The position numbers and the translations under genes were made by a program. A model generated the notes under the pieces. That model ran no database searches, was not told the DNA's origin, and saw only the letters and a program-made list of their open reading frames with translations. A DNA stretch of 64,000 bases, taken from Lutimaribacter pacificus. GTDB lineage: Bacteria > Pseudomonadota > Alphaproteobacteria > Rhodobacterales > Rhodobacteraceae. The stretch covers positions 372,001-436,000 of the forward strand of contig NZ_FQZZ01000001.1 of assembly GCF_900142185.1 (NCBI RefSeq), in the 5' to 3' direction. Of this stretch, positions 27,119 through 36,215 are shown in pieces; the first letter of the stretch is position 1, and every line of letters begins with the position of its first letter.

Positions 27119-28330
27119 CTACACCCGTTCGATGATGGTCGCGGCCCCCATGCCGCTTGCGATGCACAGCGTGGCAAGCCCGGTGCCCTTGCCGGTGCGT
27201 TCAAGCTCGTCCAGCAGGGTGCCGATGATGATCGCGCCGGTCGCGCCCAGCGGGTGCCCCATGGCGATGGACCCGCCATTGACGTTCACCACGCTGTCAT
27301 CCACGTCGAAGGCCTGCATGAAGCGCAGCACGACCGAGGCGAAGGCCTCGTTCACCTCGAACAGGTCGATATCCTTGATCGACATGCCGCTGTCTTTCAG
27401 GATCTTCTCGGTCGCGGGCACGGGGCCGGTCAGCATGATCGTGGGGTCAGTGCCGATCTTGGCGGTCTGCACGATGCGCGCGCGGGGCTTGAGCCCGTAT
27501 TTCTCGCCAAATTCCTTCGACCCGATCAGAACCCCGGCCGAGCCGTCCACGATGCCCGAGCTGTTGCCGGCGTGGTGGATATGGTTGATCCGCTCCAGAT
27601 GCGGGTATTTCATCAGCGCGACGGCGTCAAAGCCCGGCATCACCTCGCCCATGTCCTTGAAGCTGGGCTTGAGCGCGCCAAGCGTCTGCATGTCGGTGCC
27701 CGGGCGCATGTATTCGTCACGGTCGAGGATGGTCAGGCCGTTCTGGTCCTTCACCTCGATGATCGAGCGGGCAAAGCGGTCGTCCTGCCACGCGGCGGCC
27801 GCGCGGTTCTGCGATTCCACCGCCAGCGCGTCGGCATCGTCGCGCGAGAACCCGTATTCGGTGGCGATGATGTCGGCGCTGATGCCCTGCGGCACGAAAT
27901 AGCTGTCCATCGCCACCGACGGATCGACCGCGATCGCCGCGCCGTCGCTGCCCATCGGCACGCGGCCCATCATCTCGACCCCGCCGGCGATATAGGCCTC
28001 GCCCGCGCCGCCGCGCACCTGGTTGGCGGCCAGGTTCACCGCCTCCATGCCCGAGGCGCAAAAGCGGTTGATCGCAAGGCCGGGGATCGATTCATCCAGG
28101 TCCGAGGCCAGCACCGCGGTGCGCGCAAGGCAGCCGCCCTGTTCCATCACCTGCGTGACATTGCCCCAGATCACGTCCTCGACGGCATGACCGTCCAGCC
28201 CGTTGCGCTCTTTCAGCGCATTCAGCACCTGCGTGGACAGCCGCACCGAGGTCACCTCGTGCAGCGCGCCGTCCTTGCGGCCCTTGCCGCGCGGAGTGCG
28301 CACGGCGTCGTAGATAAAGGCATCAGTCAT
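27119..28330 (-). CDS. Acetyl-CoA C-acyltransferase (FadA-like thiolase)
   Basis: A 403-residue thiolase. The nucleophile is Cys91 in NRFCASGMEAVN. GHPLGATGAIIIGTL carries the catalytic His, and ATLCIASGMGAATIIERV is the second Cys motif at the C-terminus. Context with the FadB-like protein points to beta-oxidation thiolysis. Two adjacent ATGs exist (28333 and 28330); the second has the better spacing from AAAGGAG. Confidence 0.94.
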   Translation of the reverse strand: MTDAFIYDAVRTPRGKGRKDGALHEVTSVRLSTQVLNALKERNGLDGHAVEDVIWGNVTQVMEQGGCLARTAVLASDLDESIPGLAINRFCASGMEAVNLAANQVRGGAGEAYIAGGVEMMGRVPMGSDGAAIAVDPSVAMDSYFVPQGISADIIATEYGFSRDDADALAVESQNRAAAAWQDDRFARSIIEVKDQNGLTILDRDEYMRPGTDMQTLGALKPSFKDMGEVMPGFDAVALMKYPHLERINHIHHAGNSSGIVDGSAGVLIGSKEFGEKYGLKPRARIVQTAKIGTDPTIMLTGPVPATEKILKDSGMSIKDIDLFEVNEAFASVVLRFMQAFDVDDSVVNVNGGSIAMGHPLGATGAIIIGTLLDELERTGKGTGLATLCIASGMGAATIIERV

Positions 28331-28344
28331 CATCGTCTCCTTTG

Positions 28345-28977
28345 TCACGCCCGGTCCGACGGATTGCCGGGCATCAGGTCATAAGGGTGTTTCCAGCCGG
28401 GCAGCCCCTGGATATTGGACAGCCAGCGGTCGATATTGCGCCACTCGGTGCGTTCGAACCCGAACGGTTCGGGATAGAACAGGTAGCCGCAGCAGGAAAA
28501 ATCGGCATTGGTCGGCCCGTCGCCGACGATCCAGTCGCGGCCCTCCAGATGCGCATCGAGCGTATGATAGGCGGCCTTCAGCCGTCCCTGGTTAAAGGCG
28601 ATCACCTCGGCCGGGCGCTTGTTTTCGGGCAGGAAATTCATCAGGAACCGCGTCGCGCCCGCCATCGAGGACAGCTTGTGATTGTCCCACAGCACCCAGC
28701 GCAGAACCTCGTATTTCTGGTCCGGCGTGCCGCCGAACCTGCCCGACTTGTCGGTGACATATTGCTGGATCGCGCCGGATTGCGTCAGGCGCAGATCGCC
28801 GTCTTCCAGAACCGGCGCCTCGCCCATGACGTTCATGGCGCGAAACTCCGGGCTGCGCGCCGCGCCGCCGAAGAAATCGACATAGACGGGTTCCCAGTCG
28901 AGCCCCGAAAGCTCCAGCGGCAGCGCCGCCTTGTAGGCATTCCCGGATTCGCCGAAACAGTGCAGTTTGATGGTCAT
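28345..28977 (-). CDS. Glutathione S-transferase family protein
   Basis: A 210-residue GST. The thioredoxin-like N-terminal domain (MTIKLHCFGESGNAYKAALP, with EAPVLEDGDLRLTQSGAIQQ) is followed by the all-helical C-terminal domain (WIVGDGPTNADFSCCGYLFY). The substrate is unknown. The start at 28977 was chosen by domain onset and GGAGGAAC upstream. It ends 14 bp before the thiolase start and so probably belongs to the beta-oxidation transcript. Confidence 0.87.
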   Translation of the reverse strand: MTIKLHCFGESGNAYKAALPLELSGLDWEPVYVDFFGGAARSPEFRAMNVMGEAPVLEDGDLRLTQSGAIQQYVTDKSGRFGGTPDQKYEVLRWVLWDNHKLSSMAGATRFLMNFLPENKRPAEVIAFNQGRLKAAYHTLDAHLEGRDWIVGDGPTNADFSCCGYLFYPEPFGFERTEWRNIDRWLSNIQGLPGWKHPYDLMPGNPSDRA

Positions 28978-29002
28978 GTCGTTCCTCCCTTTGGCTGGCG
29001 GA

Positions 29003-29057
29003 GCAGTGGGGGTTTTGCACCCCCACACCCCCGCAGAGTATTTCCGGCAAGATGAAG
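29003..29057 (+). repeat. 55-bp dispersed repeat, exact partner at 63029-63083
   Basis: Begins GCAGTGGGGGTTTTGCACCC, contains a GGGGGTTTTGCACCCCC hairpin, and ends AGTATTTCCGGCAAGATGAAG. Read base by base, it is the exact reverse complement of 63029-63083 (55 of 55). A shorter inverted partner lies at 29124-29158, giving a REPIN-like pair between the GST gene and the 70-residue gene. Confidence 0.85.
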
Positions 29058-29123
29058 ACGTGGGCCTTCACCGGCCGTCTAGGTTAACCGCCCCATCCGG
29101 CGGAGGTGTGGAGAGCGATGGCC

Positions 29124-29158
29124 CTTCATCGTTCCCCAAATACTCTCGCCGAAGGCGT
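29124..29158 (-). repeat. Short inverted partner of the 55-bp repeat
   Basis: CTTCATCGTTCCCC then AAATACTCTCGCCGAAGGCG. It matches the short copy near 62863 in reverse complement and opposes the 29003-29057 copy across a 66-bp spacer. Confidence 0.65.
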
Positions 29159-29184
29159 CCGCCGCCCTGCGCCCCGCGCGATCC

Positions 29185-29397
29185 TTACCGTTTGCGCGCA
29201 TCCAGTTCCGAATTGAACAGGCGCAGCCGGTGGCCGAACGTGTCCTCGTCGATGACGCTGTCGAAATTCTCGAACAGGAAAGACAGCGCCTCGCCCTCGT
29301 CCAGCCCGGCCTCGGCCGCGAATTTCCTCAGCCGGCGATAGCCGTCCTCGGTCATGGCGACGGGAAAGCGGCGGGTCAGGCGGAAACGCTTGGGCAT
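29185..29397 (-). CDS. Small basic protein, possible ribbon-helix-helix fold
   Basis: A 70-residue protein: RFRLTRRFPVAMTEDGYRRL, then KFAAEAGLDEGEALSFLFEN, and a basic end (RLRLFNSELDARKR). A short strand followed by two helices is compatible with an RHH DNA-binding fold, but I cannot confirm this. GGAGGACACC sits just upstream of the ATG at 29397. It ends downstream of the acyl-CoA dehydrogenase (29449) on the same strand. Confidence 0.65.
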   Translation of the reverse strand: MPKRFRLTRRFPVAMTEDGYRRLRKFAAEAGLDEGEALSFLFENFDSVIDEDTFGHRLRLFNSELDARKR

Positions 29398-29448
29398 GGT
29401 GTCCTCCGGTCGGGCGTGCGGGGGTGGGCATCTCTGCCCACCCTATGC

Positions 29449-31227
29449 TCAGAAGTTCGCGGCCTCCAGTTCCATCACCGTGTCCGCGCCCGAATTGATG
29501 CGCGCCAGGTGCAGGGCGGTCGCGGGCAGGCGGCGCTGCATGTAGTAGCGCCCGGTGGTCAGCTTGGTGCGATAAAAGGTTTCGTCATCGGCGCCGGCCT
29601 CCAGCGCGGTCAGCGCGGCCTTGCCCATCTGCGCCCACATCAGGCCCAGGCAGACATGCCCGAACAGGTGCATGAAGTCATAGGACCCCGCCAGCGCGGC
29701 ATTGGGGTTCTTCATGCCGTTCTGCATGAAGAACATGCCGGCGGCCTGCAGGTCCTTGGACGCGGCCTTGAGCGGGTCGAGGAAATCCGCCTTCAGCGCC
29801 TCGTTGCCTTCGTTGTCCTTGATGAAGCTCTTGACCAGATCGAAGAAGGCCATCACGTGCTTGCCGCCGTCGGTGGCCAGTTTCCGGCCCACGAGATCCA
29901 GCGCCTGCACGCCGTTCGCGCCTTCGTAGATCATGGCGATCCGGGCGTCGCGGACGAACTGGGACACGCCCGATTCCTCGATATAGCCGTGCCCGCCATA
30001 GACCTGCTGCGCCAGCACCGTCATGTCGAAGCCCTGGTCGGTCAGGAAGCCCTTGATCACCGGCGTCATCAGCGAGACCAGCCCGTCGGCGTCCTTGTCC
30101 TCCATGCGATGCGCGCGGTCGACCAGCGATGCACCCCACAGCATGAAGGCGCGCGCGCCCTCGGCAAAGCTTTTCTGGTCCATCAGCGAGCGGCGGATAT
30201 CGGGGTGCACGATCAGCGGGTCGGCCGGGCCGTCGGGGTTCTTGACCCCGGTCACGTCGCGGCCCTGCAGGCGCTCTTTCGCGTAATCCAGCGCGTTCTG
30301 ATACGCCACCTCGGCCTGCGCCAGCCCCTGCATCCCCACGCCGATCCGCGCCTCGTTCATCATGGTGAACATCGCGCGCATCCCCTTGTGCTCCTGCCCC
30401 AGCAAATAGCCCGTCGCCTCGTCATAGTTCATCACGCAGGTCGAGTTGCCGTGGATGCCCATCTTTTCCTCGATCTTGCCGCAGCTTACGCCGTTGCGTT
30501 CGCCAAGGCTGCCGTCGTCCTTCACCAGGAACTTGGGCACGATGAACAGCGACACACCCTTGATGCCCTCGGGGCCGCCGGGAATTTTCGCCAGCACCAG
30601 GTGGATGATGTTGTCGGCCATGTCATGCTCGCCGGCCGAGATGAAAATCTTCTGCCCCGAGATCTTGTAGCTGCCATCCTCCTGCGGCACGGCCTTGCTG
30701 CGCATCATCCCCAGGTCGGTGCCGCAATGCGGCTCGGTCAGGTTCATGGTGCCGGTCCATTCGCAGCTGACCATTTTCGGCAGATAGGTGTCTTTCTGCT
30801 GCTCGGTGCCATGCGCCAGGATCGCCGAGGCGGCGCCGTGGGTCAGGCCGTGATACATGGTAAAGGCCTGGTTGGCGGCGGAAAAGAACTCGCCCACCGC
30901 CGAGCCCATGACATAGGGCATCCCCTGGCCGCCGTATTGTTCGGGCAGGTCTAGCCCCGGCCAGCCGCCGTCACGAACCTGGTCGAACGCCGCCTTGAAC
31001 CCGGCGGGCGTGCGGACCACGCCGTTTTCCAGCGTGCAGCCCTCGGCGTCGCCGGTGGCGTTGAGCGGGGCGAGCACTTCCGAGGTCAGCTTGCCGGCCT
31101 CTTCCAGGATGGCCGAGGTGAAATCGGCCTCCAGTTCGGCATAGCCGGGCACGTCCTGCGCGGTCACGTTCAGCACGTTGTGCAGGATGAACTGCATGTC
31201 CTTGACGGGGGCGGTATAGCTGGGCAT
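29449..31227 (-). CDS. Acyl-CoA dehydrogenase, long form
   Basis: A 592-residue FAD enzyme of the same subclass as 3555-5249. It starts [20 protein letters not shown], with [20 protein letters not shown] for FAD binding, catalytic Glu in [13 protein letters not shown], and a C-terminal extension ([20 protein letters not shown]). It feeds electrons to ETF and ETF-QO. The ATG at 31227 has AGGGAGAG upstream. It lies between a MerR regulator and the thiolase block, all on the minus strand. Confidence 0.94.
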   Translation of the reverse strand: MPSYTAPVKDMQFILHNVLNVTAQDVPGYAELEADFTSAILEEAGKLTSEVLAPLNATGDAEGCTLENGVVRTPAGFKAAFDQVRDGGWPGLDLPEQYGGQGMPYVMGSAVGEFFSAANQAFTMYHGLTHGAASAILAHGTEQQKDTYLPKMVSCEWTGTMNLTEPHCGTDLGMMRSKAVPQEDGSYKISGQKIFISAGEHDMADNIIHLVLAKIPGGPEGIKGVSLFIVPKFLVKDDGSLGERNGVSCGKIEEKMGIHGNSTCVMNYDEATGYLLGQEHKGMRAMFTMMNEARIGVGMQGLAQAEVAYQNALDYAKERLQGRDVTGVKNPDGPADPLIVHPDIRRSLMDQKSFAEGARAFMLWGASLVDRAHRMEDKDADGLVSLMTPVIKGFLTDQGFDMTVLAQQVYGGHGYIEESGVSQFVRDARIAMIYEGANGVQALDLVGRKLATDGGKHVMAFFDLVKSFIKDNEGNEALKADFLDPLKAASKDLQAAGMFFMQNGMKNPNAALAGSYDFMHLFGHVCLGLMWAQMGKAALTALEAGADDETFYRTKLTTGRYYMQRRLPATALHLARINSGADTVMELEAANF

Positions 31228-31268
31228 GTCTCTCTCCCTTGGGATGGTCTCGGGTGGCGGGCGGCCGG

Positions 31269-31670
31269 TTACTCGGCCGCCTTTTTCTGATGGTTCATCG
31301 AGGCGATGATCTTTTCGCCCCATTTCATCTGTTCCTGCAGATCGGAAATGGCGGTGTTCAGCTCGTCGCGCTGGCGGATCAGGTCGTCCAGCCGCTGCTG
31401 CGCGATCTCGTAGGTGCGGGTCAGCTGTGTCTGCTGCTGGTCGCCCACATGGTAGAGGTCGAGAAGCTGGCGGATTTCCTCGAGGTTGAAGCCGAAGCGC
31501 TTGCCGCGCAGGATCAGCTTCAGCCGCGCGCGGTCGCGCCGGGTGAACAGGCGTTTCTGTCCCTCGCGGATCGGGAACAGCAATTCCTTGGCTTCGTAGA
31601 AACGCAGGGTGCGGGGGGTAACGCCGAATTCGTCACACATCTCGCGGATGGTCATGGTCTTTTCGGACAT
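31269..31670 (-). CDS. MerR-family transcriptional regulator
   Basis: A 133-residue regulator with the winged HTH at the N-terminus ([20 protein letters not shown], then [20 protein letters not shown]) and a long dimerisation coiled coil ([20 protein letters not shown]). No metal-binding Cys is present, so it belongs to the small-ligand or acyl-CoA-type MerR group rather than metal sensors. It ends 41 bp from the acyl-CoA dehydrogenase start, so it may control the fatty-acid block. The start at 31670 gives [11 protein letters not shown]; 31655 is possible. Confidence 0.9.
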   Translation of the reverse strand: MSEKTMTIREMCDEFGVTPRTLRFYEAKELLFPIREGQKRLFTRRDRARLKLILRGKRFGFNLEEIRQLLDLYHVGDQQQTQLTRTYEIAQQRLDDLIRQRDELNTAISDLQEQMKWGEKIIASMNHQKKAAE

Positions 31671-31764
31671 GGAACAACTCTTTGATGCTTGTGTCATGGA
31701 GCATGACCTGCGTGTATGACACCGTCGATACAACAGCGAATAAAGTTGACGTAACCGGGACGTC

Positions 31765-31785
31765 ACGTCACTTGCAAGTTGACGT
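31765..31785. promoter_or_regulatory. Candidate MerR operator
   Basis: ACGTCA-CTTGCAAG-TTGACGT is a near-perfect palindrome centred on CTTGCAAG, with further GTTGACGTAA (31745-31754 and 31778-31787) and GACGTCACGTCA elements around it. It lies between the two same-strand MerR genes, upstream of the first. MerR proteins bind palindromes between promoter elements; binding here is inferred. Confidence 0.5.
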
Positions 31786-31890
31786 AAGATCAGGTCGCGT
31801 CAATCGCGGCCCGCGCAATTTCCTTACTTTGCCCACGCAGGGGCAGGCGGGCGACGGTCGGGAAATCCTTACCCGGCGCGAGCGCCGCGC

Positions 31891-32265
31891 TCAGTCGATT
31901 CCAAGCCTTTTGGCGGTGTCGTTCCGCAAATCCTGCAACTCGGCCAGCGCCTCGTCCAGCTGCGCCTTTTGCTCGGCCAGTTCCAGAAGCTGCCGGTCGG
32001 CCATGTCGATCCAGGCATACATCTGCGCCTCGGTGCCTTCCTTTTCGTAGATCAGCAGCCATTGCCGGATCTCTTCCAGCGGAAAGCCGAACCTGCGGCC
32101 GCGCAGGATCAGCGTCATGCGCGCGCATTCCCGCGGGCCGTAGAATCGCGCGCGGCCATCACGCTCGGGGGAAAGCAGCTCGATATACTCGTAATACCGC
32201 AGCGTGCGCGGGGTTACATCGAACCTCGCGCACATTTCCTTGAACGTCAGTCGGGTATCGGACAT
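31891..32265 (-). CDS. MerR-family transcriptional regulator, second copy
   Basis: A 124-residue MerR protein, clearly a paralogue of the one at 31269 (FKEMCARFDVTPRTLRYYEY, LILRGRRFGFPLEEIRQWLL). It also has a C-terminal coiled coil (RQLLELAEQKAQLDEALAEL) and no Cys cluster. It lies 220 bp upstream of the first regulator and is followed by a region with candidate operators, so cross-regulation is plausible. Confidence 0.9.
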   Translation of the reverse strand: MSDTRLTFKEMCARFDVTPRTLRYYEYIELLSPERDGRARFYGPRECARMTLILRGRRFGFPLEEIRQWLLIYEKEGTEAQMYAWIDMADRQLLELAEQKAQLDEALAELQDLRNDTAKRLGID

Positions 32266-32328
32266 CGTGCCAGCCTCCGGTGAGGGCCCGACCTTACCCG
32301 CGTCGCGCGCGGCGTCAATGCCGCTACG

Positions 32329-33468
32329 TCAGTTCATGAAGCCCGGCGCCCAAAAGTAGAAGCCATAGGCCACGATCAGCGCCGGCACGGCGGAATAGAC
32401 CGTGGCCAGGACCGCCGCGCGCGGGTTCAGGGCGATCGCGGGGAAAAGCGCGTCGCCGTCGTTCGAGATCGCGTTGCCCACCAGCGCCGAGAACGGCACC
32501 AGCCCGTTGATATAGAGCGTCGTCACCAGCACCTGCGGCCCGCAGCCCGGCACGAACCCGACCGCGATCGCGATCAGCGGCAGCAGCGGCGCGACGGCGG
32601 CGAACATCGCCTCGATATCCAGTCCGGCATAGGCGGCGGCATAATCGTAGGCCAGGTAGGCCCCGATCACCCAGACCGAGATGAACGAGGTCTCTTCCGC
32701 CATCCGCGTCACCGGCCCGTCGGCCGGGTTGGTCATGGCGTGCACCGGTGAGGTGGCCCAGATCGCCACGCCGATCGCGGTGCCGGCAAGGCCGATGGCC
32801 AGGATCGTGCCGGGGCCGAATACCGCCCCGATATCGGCGCCGGTCAGTTGCGTGATGCCCAGCACCAGCCCCGGCAGCGCCACCGCCAGAAAGGCGAAAT
32901 CCCGCTTGCGCTGCGGCCCGATGCGCGGTGCGATCCCGCCGCCGTGGCCGGATTGCGCCAGCGCCGGTGCCATCTTCAGCCCGTCGATGATCCAGCCCGA
33001 CAGGATGCCCACGCCGAAGGACAGCGGCAGCACCACGGCGGCCGCCTCGGGCCGGGTTGCGATCAGCAGAAACGCCGCGTCGCCCATCGTCGCGGTCAGC
33101 GTTGCGACAACCGCGCCAAAGCTGACATGCCCCGAGCCGTAGGCGGCAACCACCACCACCGCGCCGCCACAGCCCGGCGTTGCCCCCAGCAGCGCCGCCA
33201 TCGGCACCTGTGCGGTGCGTGCATTGTTCAGCACCTGGCCGATATCGAAGCGGAATACCCGTTCGGCCCCGTAGAACAGCAGCAGCGTCGCCGCGACGAA
33301 GGCCGAGACCTGCACATAGGCGTCCACCATCAGCCCGCGCGTCAGCGCCCCGAACTCGCCCGGCGCCAGGCCGAGCGCCAGCAGGGCTACCGCCACCGCC
33401 AGTCGCCTGGGCCTCGGGGGGCGGCCGAATCCGACCCTGTCGGCGGCTTGCATGGTTTGAGTCGTCAT
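32329..33468 (-). CDS. Putative manganese/heavy-metal exporter, ArsP_2-like
   Basis: A 379-residue inner-membrane protein with about ten hydrophobic segments. Two inverted-topology signatures are visible: ALLGATPGCGGAVVVVAAYG and AVGFVPGCGPQVLVTTLYIN. This PGCG pair is the hallmark of the family annotated as putative manganese transporter or 10-TM heavy-metal exporter. A His-rich loop (SGHGGGIAPR) lies in the middle. Substrate is a family inference supported by a Fur/Mur-like inverted repeat 12 bp upstream of the ATG. Confidence 0.8.
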   Translation of the reverse strand: MTTQTMQAADRVGFGRPPRPRRLAVAVALLALGLAPGEFGALTRGLMVDAYVQVSAFVAATLLLFYGAERVFRFDIGQVLNNARTAQVPMAALLGATPGCGGAVVVVAAYGSGHVSFGAVVATLTATMGDAAFLLIATRPEAAAVVLPLSFGVGILSGWIIDGLKMAPALAQSGHGGGIAPRIGPQRKRDFAFLAVALPGLVLGITQLTGADIGAVFGPGTILAIGLAGTAIGVAIWATSPVHAMTNPADGPVTRMAEETSFISVWVIGAYLAYDYAAAYAGLDIEAMFAAVAPLLPLIAIAVGFVPGCGPQVLVTTLYINGLVPFSALVGNAISNDGDALFPAIALNPRAAVLATVYSAVPALIVAYGFYFWAPGFMN

Positions 33469-33479
33469 CGGGCACTCCG

Positions 33480-33514
33480 CTTCTGCAATTGAGAATAAGT
33501 CGCAATTGCAGAAG
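33480..33514. promoter_or_regulatory. Fur/Mur-like operator upstream of metal exporter
   Basis: CTTCTGCAATTG (33480-33491) and CAATTGCAGAAG (33503-33514) form a perfect 12-bp inverted repeat with an 11-bp spacer containing GAGAATAAGTC. TGCAATTG...CAATTGCA resembles Fur-superfamily (Mur/Irr) sites of alphaproteobacteria. It sits between the divergent exporter and thioesterase genes. Confidence 0.6.
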
Positions 33515-33593
33515 TTAGCACTTGAACACAGGAAGACAAGCCCGAATAACTTGGGCCGCGACAGCAAGGCGAACCGCAGCAGGGGGCAGGGGC

Positions 33594-34013
33594 ATGGACA
33601 AGGTCAGGATGGCGCGCCAGTTCACCGAGGCGATCCCTCATGCCAGGGCACTGGGCATGGAGTTCACCGCAATCGGCGACGGCACCGCCGAAATGCGGAT
33701 GCCCTATGACGAGCGGTTCATCGGCGATCCCGAAACGGGGGTGATCCATGGCGGCGCGGTCTATGCGCTGCTCGACACCACCTGCGGCGCGGCGGTGATC
33801 GCCCATCCCGCCAACCCCGGCGCCACCGCCACCATCGGGCTGCGCATCGACTACATGCGCGCGGCGACGCCGGGCCAGGCGATCCGCACCCGCGCCGAAT
33901 GCTATCACCTGACGCGCACGGTGGCCTTCCTGCGGGCCTGGGCGCTCGATGACGACGAGGACAACCCCGTGGCCACCGCCACCGGCACCTTCACCGTGGA
34001 GGGCGTGAAATGA
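33594..34013 (+). CDS. PaaI-family thioesterase
   Basis: A 139-residue hotdog-fold thioesterase. The active-site region is [20 protein letters not shown], followed by the central strand [20 protein letters not shown]. It hydrolyses acyl-CoA thioesters; the substrate is unknown. Its stop overlaps the next hotdog gene by ATGA, giving a tandem pair. The ATG at 33594 follows AGGGGGCAGGGGC. Confidence 0.88.
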   Translation: MDKVRMARQFTEAIPHARALGMEFTAIGDGTAEMRMPYDERFIGDPETGVIHGGAVYALLDTTCGAAVIAHPANPGATATIGLRIDYMRAATPGQAIRTRAECYHLTRTVAFLRAWALDDDEDNPVATATGTFTVEGVK

Positions 34014-34519
34014 GCCGCAAACGCCCCGAACCCGTGCAGGTGGTCAAGCAGCGCCGCGATGCCGCGCTCAACGCGCTGGTGCATGGCGTGCCCTATATCA
34101 AGTTCCTCGGGATCGAGTTCGACCGCCGCGGCGACGAGCTGACGGCCGTGCTGCCCTTCGACGACAAGCTGATCGGCAACCCGCTGCTGCCCGCGATCCA
34201 CGGCGGCGTCACGGCGGCGTTTCTCGAGGTGACGGCGGTGATCGGCCTCAGTTGGGCCGTGCTCTGGGAAGAGCTGGAGCGTGGCGAGCTCGACCCCAAC
34301 GAACTGATCACCGGCCACCTGCCGCGCCTGCCCAAGACCATTGACTTTACGGTGGATTACCTGCGCTCGGGCCTCCCGCGCGACGCCTATGCGCGGGCCA
34401 AGGTCAACCGCTCGGGCCGGCGCTATGCCAGCGTCTATGTCGAGGCATGGCAGGACAACCGCAACCGCGCCTTCGCGCAGGCCACCGGCCATTTCCTGAT
34501 GCCGCGCCGGGATGAGTGA
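34010..34519 (+). CDS. PaaI-family thioesterase, second hotdog protein
   Basis: A 169-residue hotdog protein with [20 protein letters not shown] as the active-site helix and [20 protein letters not shown] as the core strand. It is a diverged neighbour of the 139-residue protein; the two may form a hetero-oligomer or act on different acyl groups. It overlaps the thioesterase gene upstream by four bases and the MATE gene downstream by eight, so all three are one operon. Confidence 0.87.
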   Translation: MSRKRPEPVQVVKQRRDAALNALVHGVPYIKFLGIEFDRRGDELTAVLPFDDKLIGNPLLPAIHGGVTAAFLEVTAVIGLSWAVLWEELERGELDPNELITGHLPRLPKTIDFTVDYLRSGLPRDAYARAKVNRSGRRYASVYVEAWQDNRNRAFAQATGHFLMPRRDE

Positions 34520-35834
34520 CGCCACACCGCCCCTGACCCACAAACGCGTCCTGAAGATCGCGATCCCGATCCTTCTGGCCAATGTCACCGTGCCGATCCT
34601 GGGCGCGGTGGATACCGGCGTGGTGGGGCAACTGGGGCAGGCCGCGCCCATCGGCGCGGTCGGCGTGGGCGCGGTGATCCTGTCGGCGATCTACTGGATC
34701 TTCGGTTTCCTGCGCATGGGCACCACCGGGCTGACGGCGCAGGCCGAGGGGCAGGGCAACCGCGCCGAGGTGGCGGCGCTGCTGACCCGCGCGCTGGCCA
34801 TCGGGCTGACGGGCGGCGTGCTGCTGATCGCGTTGCAGGGCGTGGTGATCCGCGCCGGCTTCCTCGCCGCGCCGGCCAGCGACGAGGTCGAGGCGCTGGC
34901 CGCCACCTATATGCGCATCCGCATCTGGTCGGCCCCGGCGGCCATCGCGATCTACGGCATCACCGGCTGGCTGATCGCGCAGGAACGCACCCGCGCGGTG
35001 CTGCTGCTGCAATTGTGGATGAACGGGCTGAACGTGGTGCTGGACCTGTGGTTCGTCCTCGGCCTCGGCTGGGGGGTGGGCGGCGTCGCCACCGCCACCT
35101 TCATCGCCGAATGGACGGGGCTGGCCTTCGGGCTGTGGCTGTGCCGGGCGGCGTTCCGGGTGCCCGACTGGCGCGACTGGGCGCGCGTCTTCGACCGCGA
35201 AAAGCTCGGGCGCATGGCGGTGGTCAATACCGACATCCTGATCCGCTCGCTGCTGCTGCAGGCGATCTTCGTGTCCTTCCTGCTGCTGGGCGCGCGGTTC
35301 GGCGACGTGACGCTGGCCGCCAACCAGGTCCTGCTGCAATTCCTGCATGTCACCGGCTACGCGATGGACGGGTTCGCCTTTGCCGCCGAGGCGCTGGTGG
35401 GCCACGCGGTCGGCGCGCGCAGCGCGCACCTGGTGCGCCGTTCGGCGGTCATGGCCTCGGTCTGGGGCGCGGTGACGGCGCTGGTGATGGCGGCGGCGTT
35501 CGCCATCTTCGGCCCGGCGATCATCGACACGATGACCACCGCCCCCGAGGTCCGCGCCGCGGCGCGCGCCTACCTGCCGTGGATGGCGGTCGCGCCGCTT
35601 CTGGGCCTCGTGCCCTTCATGTTCGACGGCATCTTCATCGGCGCCACCCGCAGCGCCGACATGCGCAACATGATGGCCGTGTCCGCCGCGATCTACGCCG
35701 CCGCCGTAATGCTTCTGATCGGGCCGATGGAAAACCACGGGCTATGGCTGGCGCTGCACATCTCGTTCCTTGCCCGGGGGCTGACGCTGGCCCTGCGCTA
35801 CCCCGCGCTGGAACGCGCCGTGGCCGCGGGCTGA
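34512..35834 (+). CDS. MATE-family efflux transporter (DinF-like)
   Basis: A 440-residue inner-membrane multidrug/toxin exporter with twelve hydrophobic segments. MATE signatures are VPILGAVDTGVVGQLGQAAP in TM1 and YWIFGFLRMGTTGLTAQAEG in TM2; the second half repeats the pattern (ALVGHAVGARS). It exchanges a drug or metabolite for Na+ or H+. The sequence is closest in feel to the DinF group. It is co-translated with two thioesterases; the link is unexplained. Confidence 0.92.
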   Translation: MSDATPPLTHKRVLKIAIPILLANVTVPILGAVDTGVVGQLGQAAPIGAVGVGAVILSAIYWIFGFLRMGTTGLTAQAEGQGNRAEVAALLTRALAIGLTGGVLLIALQGVVIRAGFLAAPASDEVEALAATYMRIRIWSAPAAIAIYGITGWLIAQERTRAVLLLQLWMNGLNVVLDLWFVLGLGWGVGGVATATFIAEWTGLAFGLWLCRAAFRVPDWRDWARVFDREKLGRMAVVNTDILIRSLLLQAIFVSFLLLGARFGDVTLAANQVLLQFLHVTGYAMDGFAFAAEALVGHAVGARSAHLVRRSAVMASVWGAVTALVMAAAFAIFGPAIIDTMTTAPEVRAAARAYLPWMAVAPLLGLVPFMFDGIFIGATRSADMRNMMAVSAAIYAAAVMLLIGPMENHGLWLALHISFLARGLTLALRYPALERAVAAG

Positions 35835-35870
35835 CCTGCCCCGGACCGGCGCAGCCGGTCCGAAACCCCG

Positions 35871-36215
35871 TCAGAGCAGTCCCAGAACCGCCTCGGGCGG
35901 GCGTCCGATCACGGCACGGTCGGCGGTGATCGCCACCGGCCGCTCGATCAGCTTCGGCTCGGCCGCCATCGCCGCGAACAGCGCGTCGTCCGATGCCTGC
36001 GCGGTCAGCCCCGCCGCACGGAACGCGGGCTCCTTTACCCGCACCATCCCGATCACCGGGCCGCCCAGCAGGGCATGGACACGGCGCAGCTCGGCCTCGT
36101 CCGGCGCGTCCTCCAGGTACCGGCGCACGGTCAGGTCCGCCTTGCCCTCCAGCAGCGCCAGCGCCGCGCGCGATTTCGAACAGCGCGGATTATGCCAAAA
36201 GGTGATCACAGCCAT
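35871..36215 (-). CDS. arsC: ArsC-family arsenate reductase, glutaredoxin-type
   Basis: A 114-residue thioredoxin-fold protein with the single active-site Cys12 in HNPRCSKSR and the C-terminal [20 protein letters not shown] that holds catalytic arginines of glutathione-coupled ArsC. It reduces arsenate with glutathione/glutaredoxin. The start overlaps the end of pyrD by ten bases. No arsR or efflux gene is adjacent, so a housekeeping YffB/ArsC-like role is possible. Confidence 0.88.
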   Translation of the reverse strand: MAVITFWHNPRCSKSRAALALLEGKADLTVRRYLEDAPDEAELRRVHALLGGPVIGMVRVKEPAFRAAGLTAQASDDALFAAMAAEPKLIERPVAITADRAVIGRPPEAVLGLL

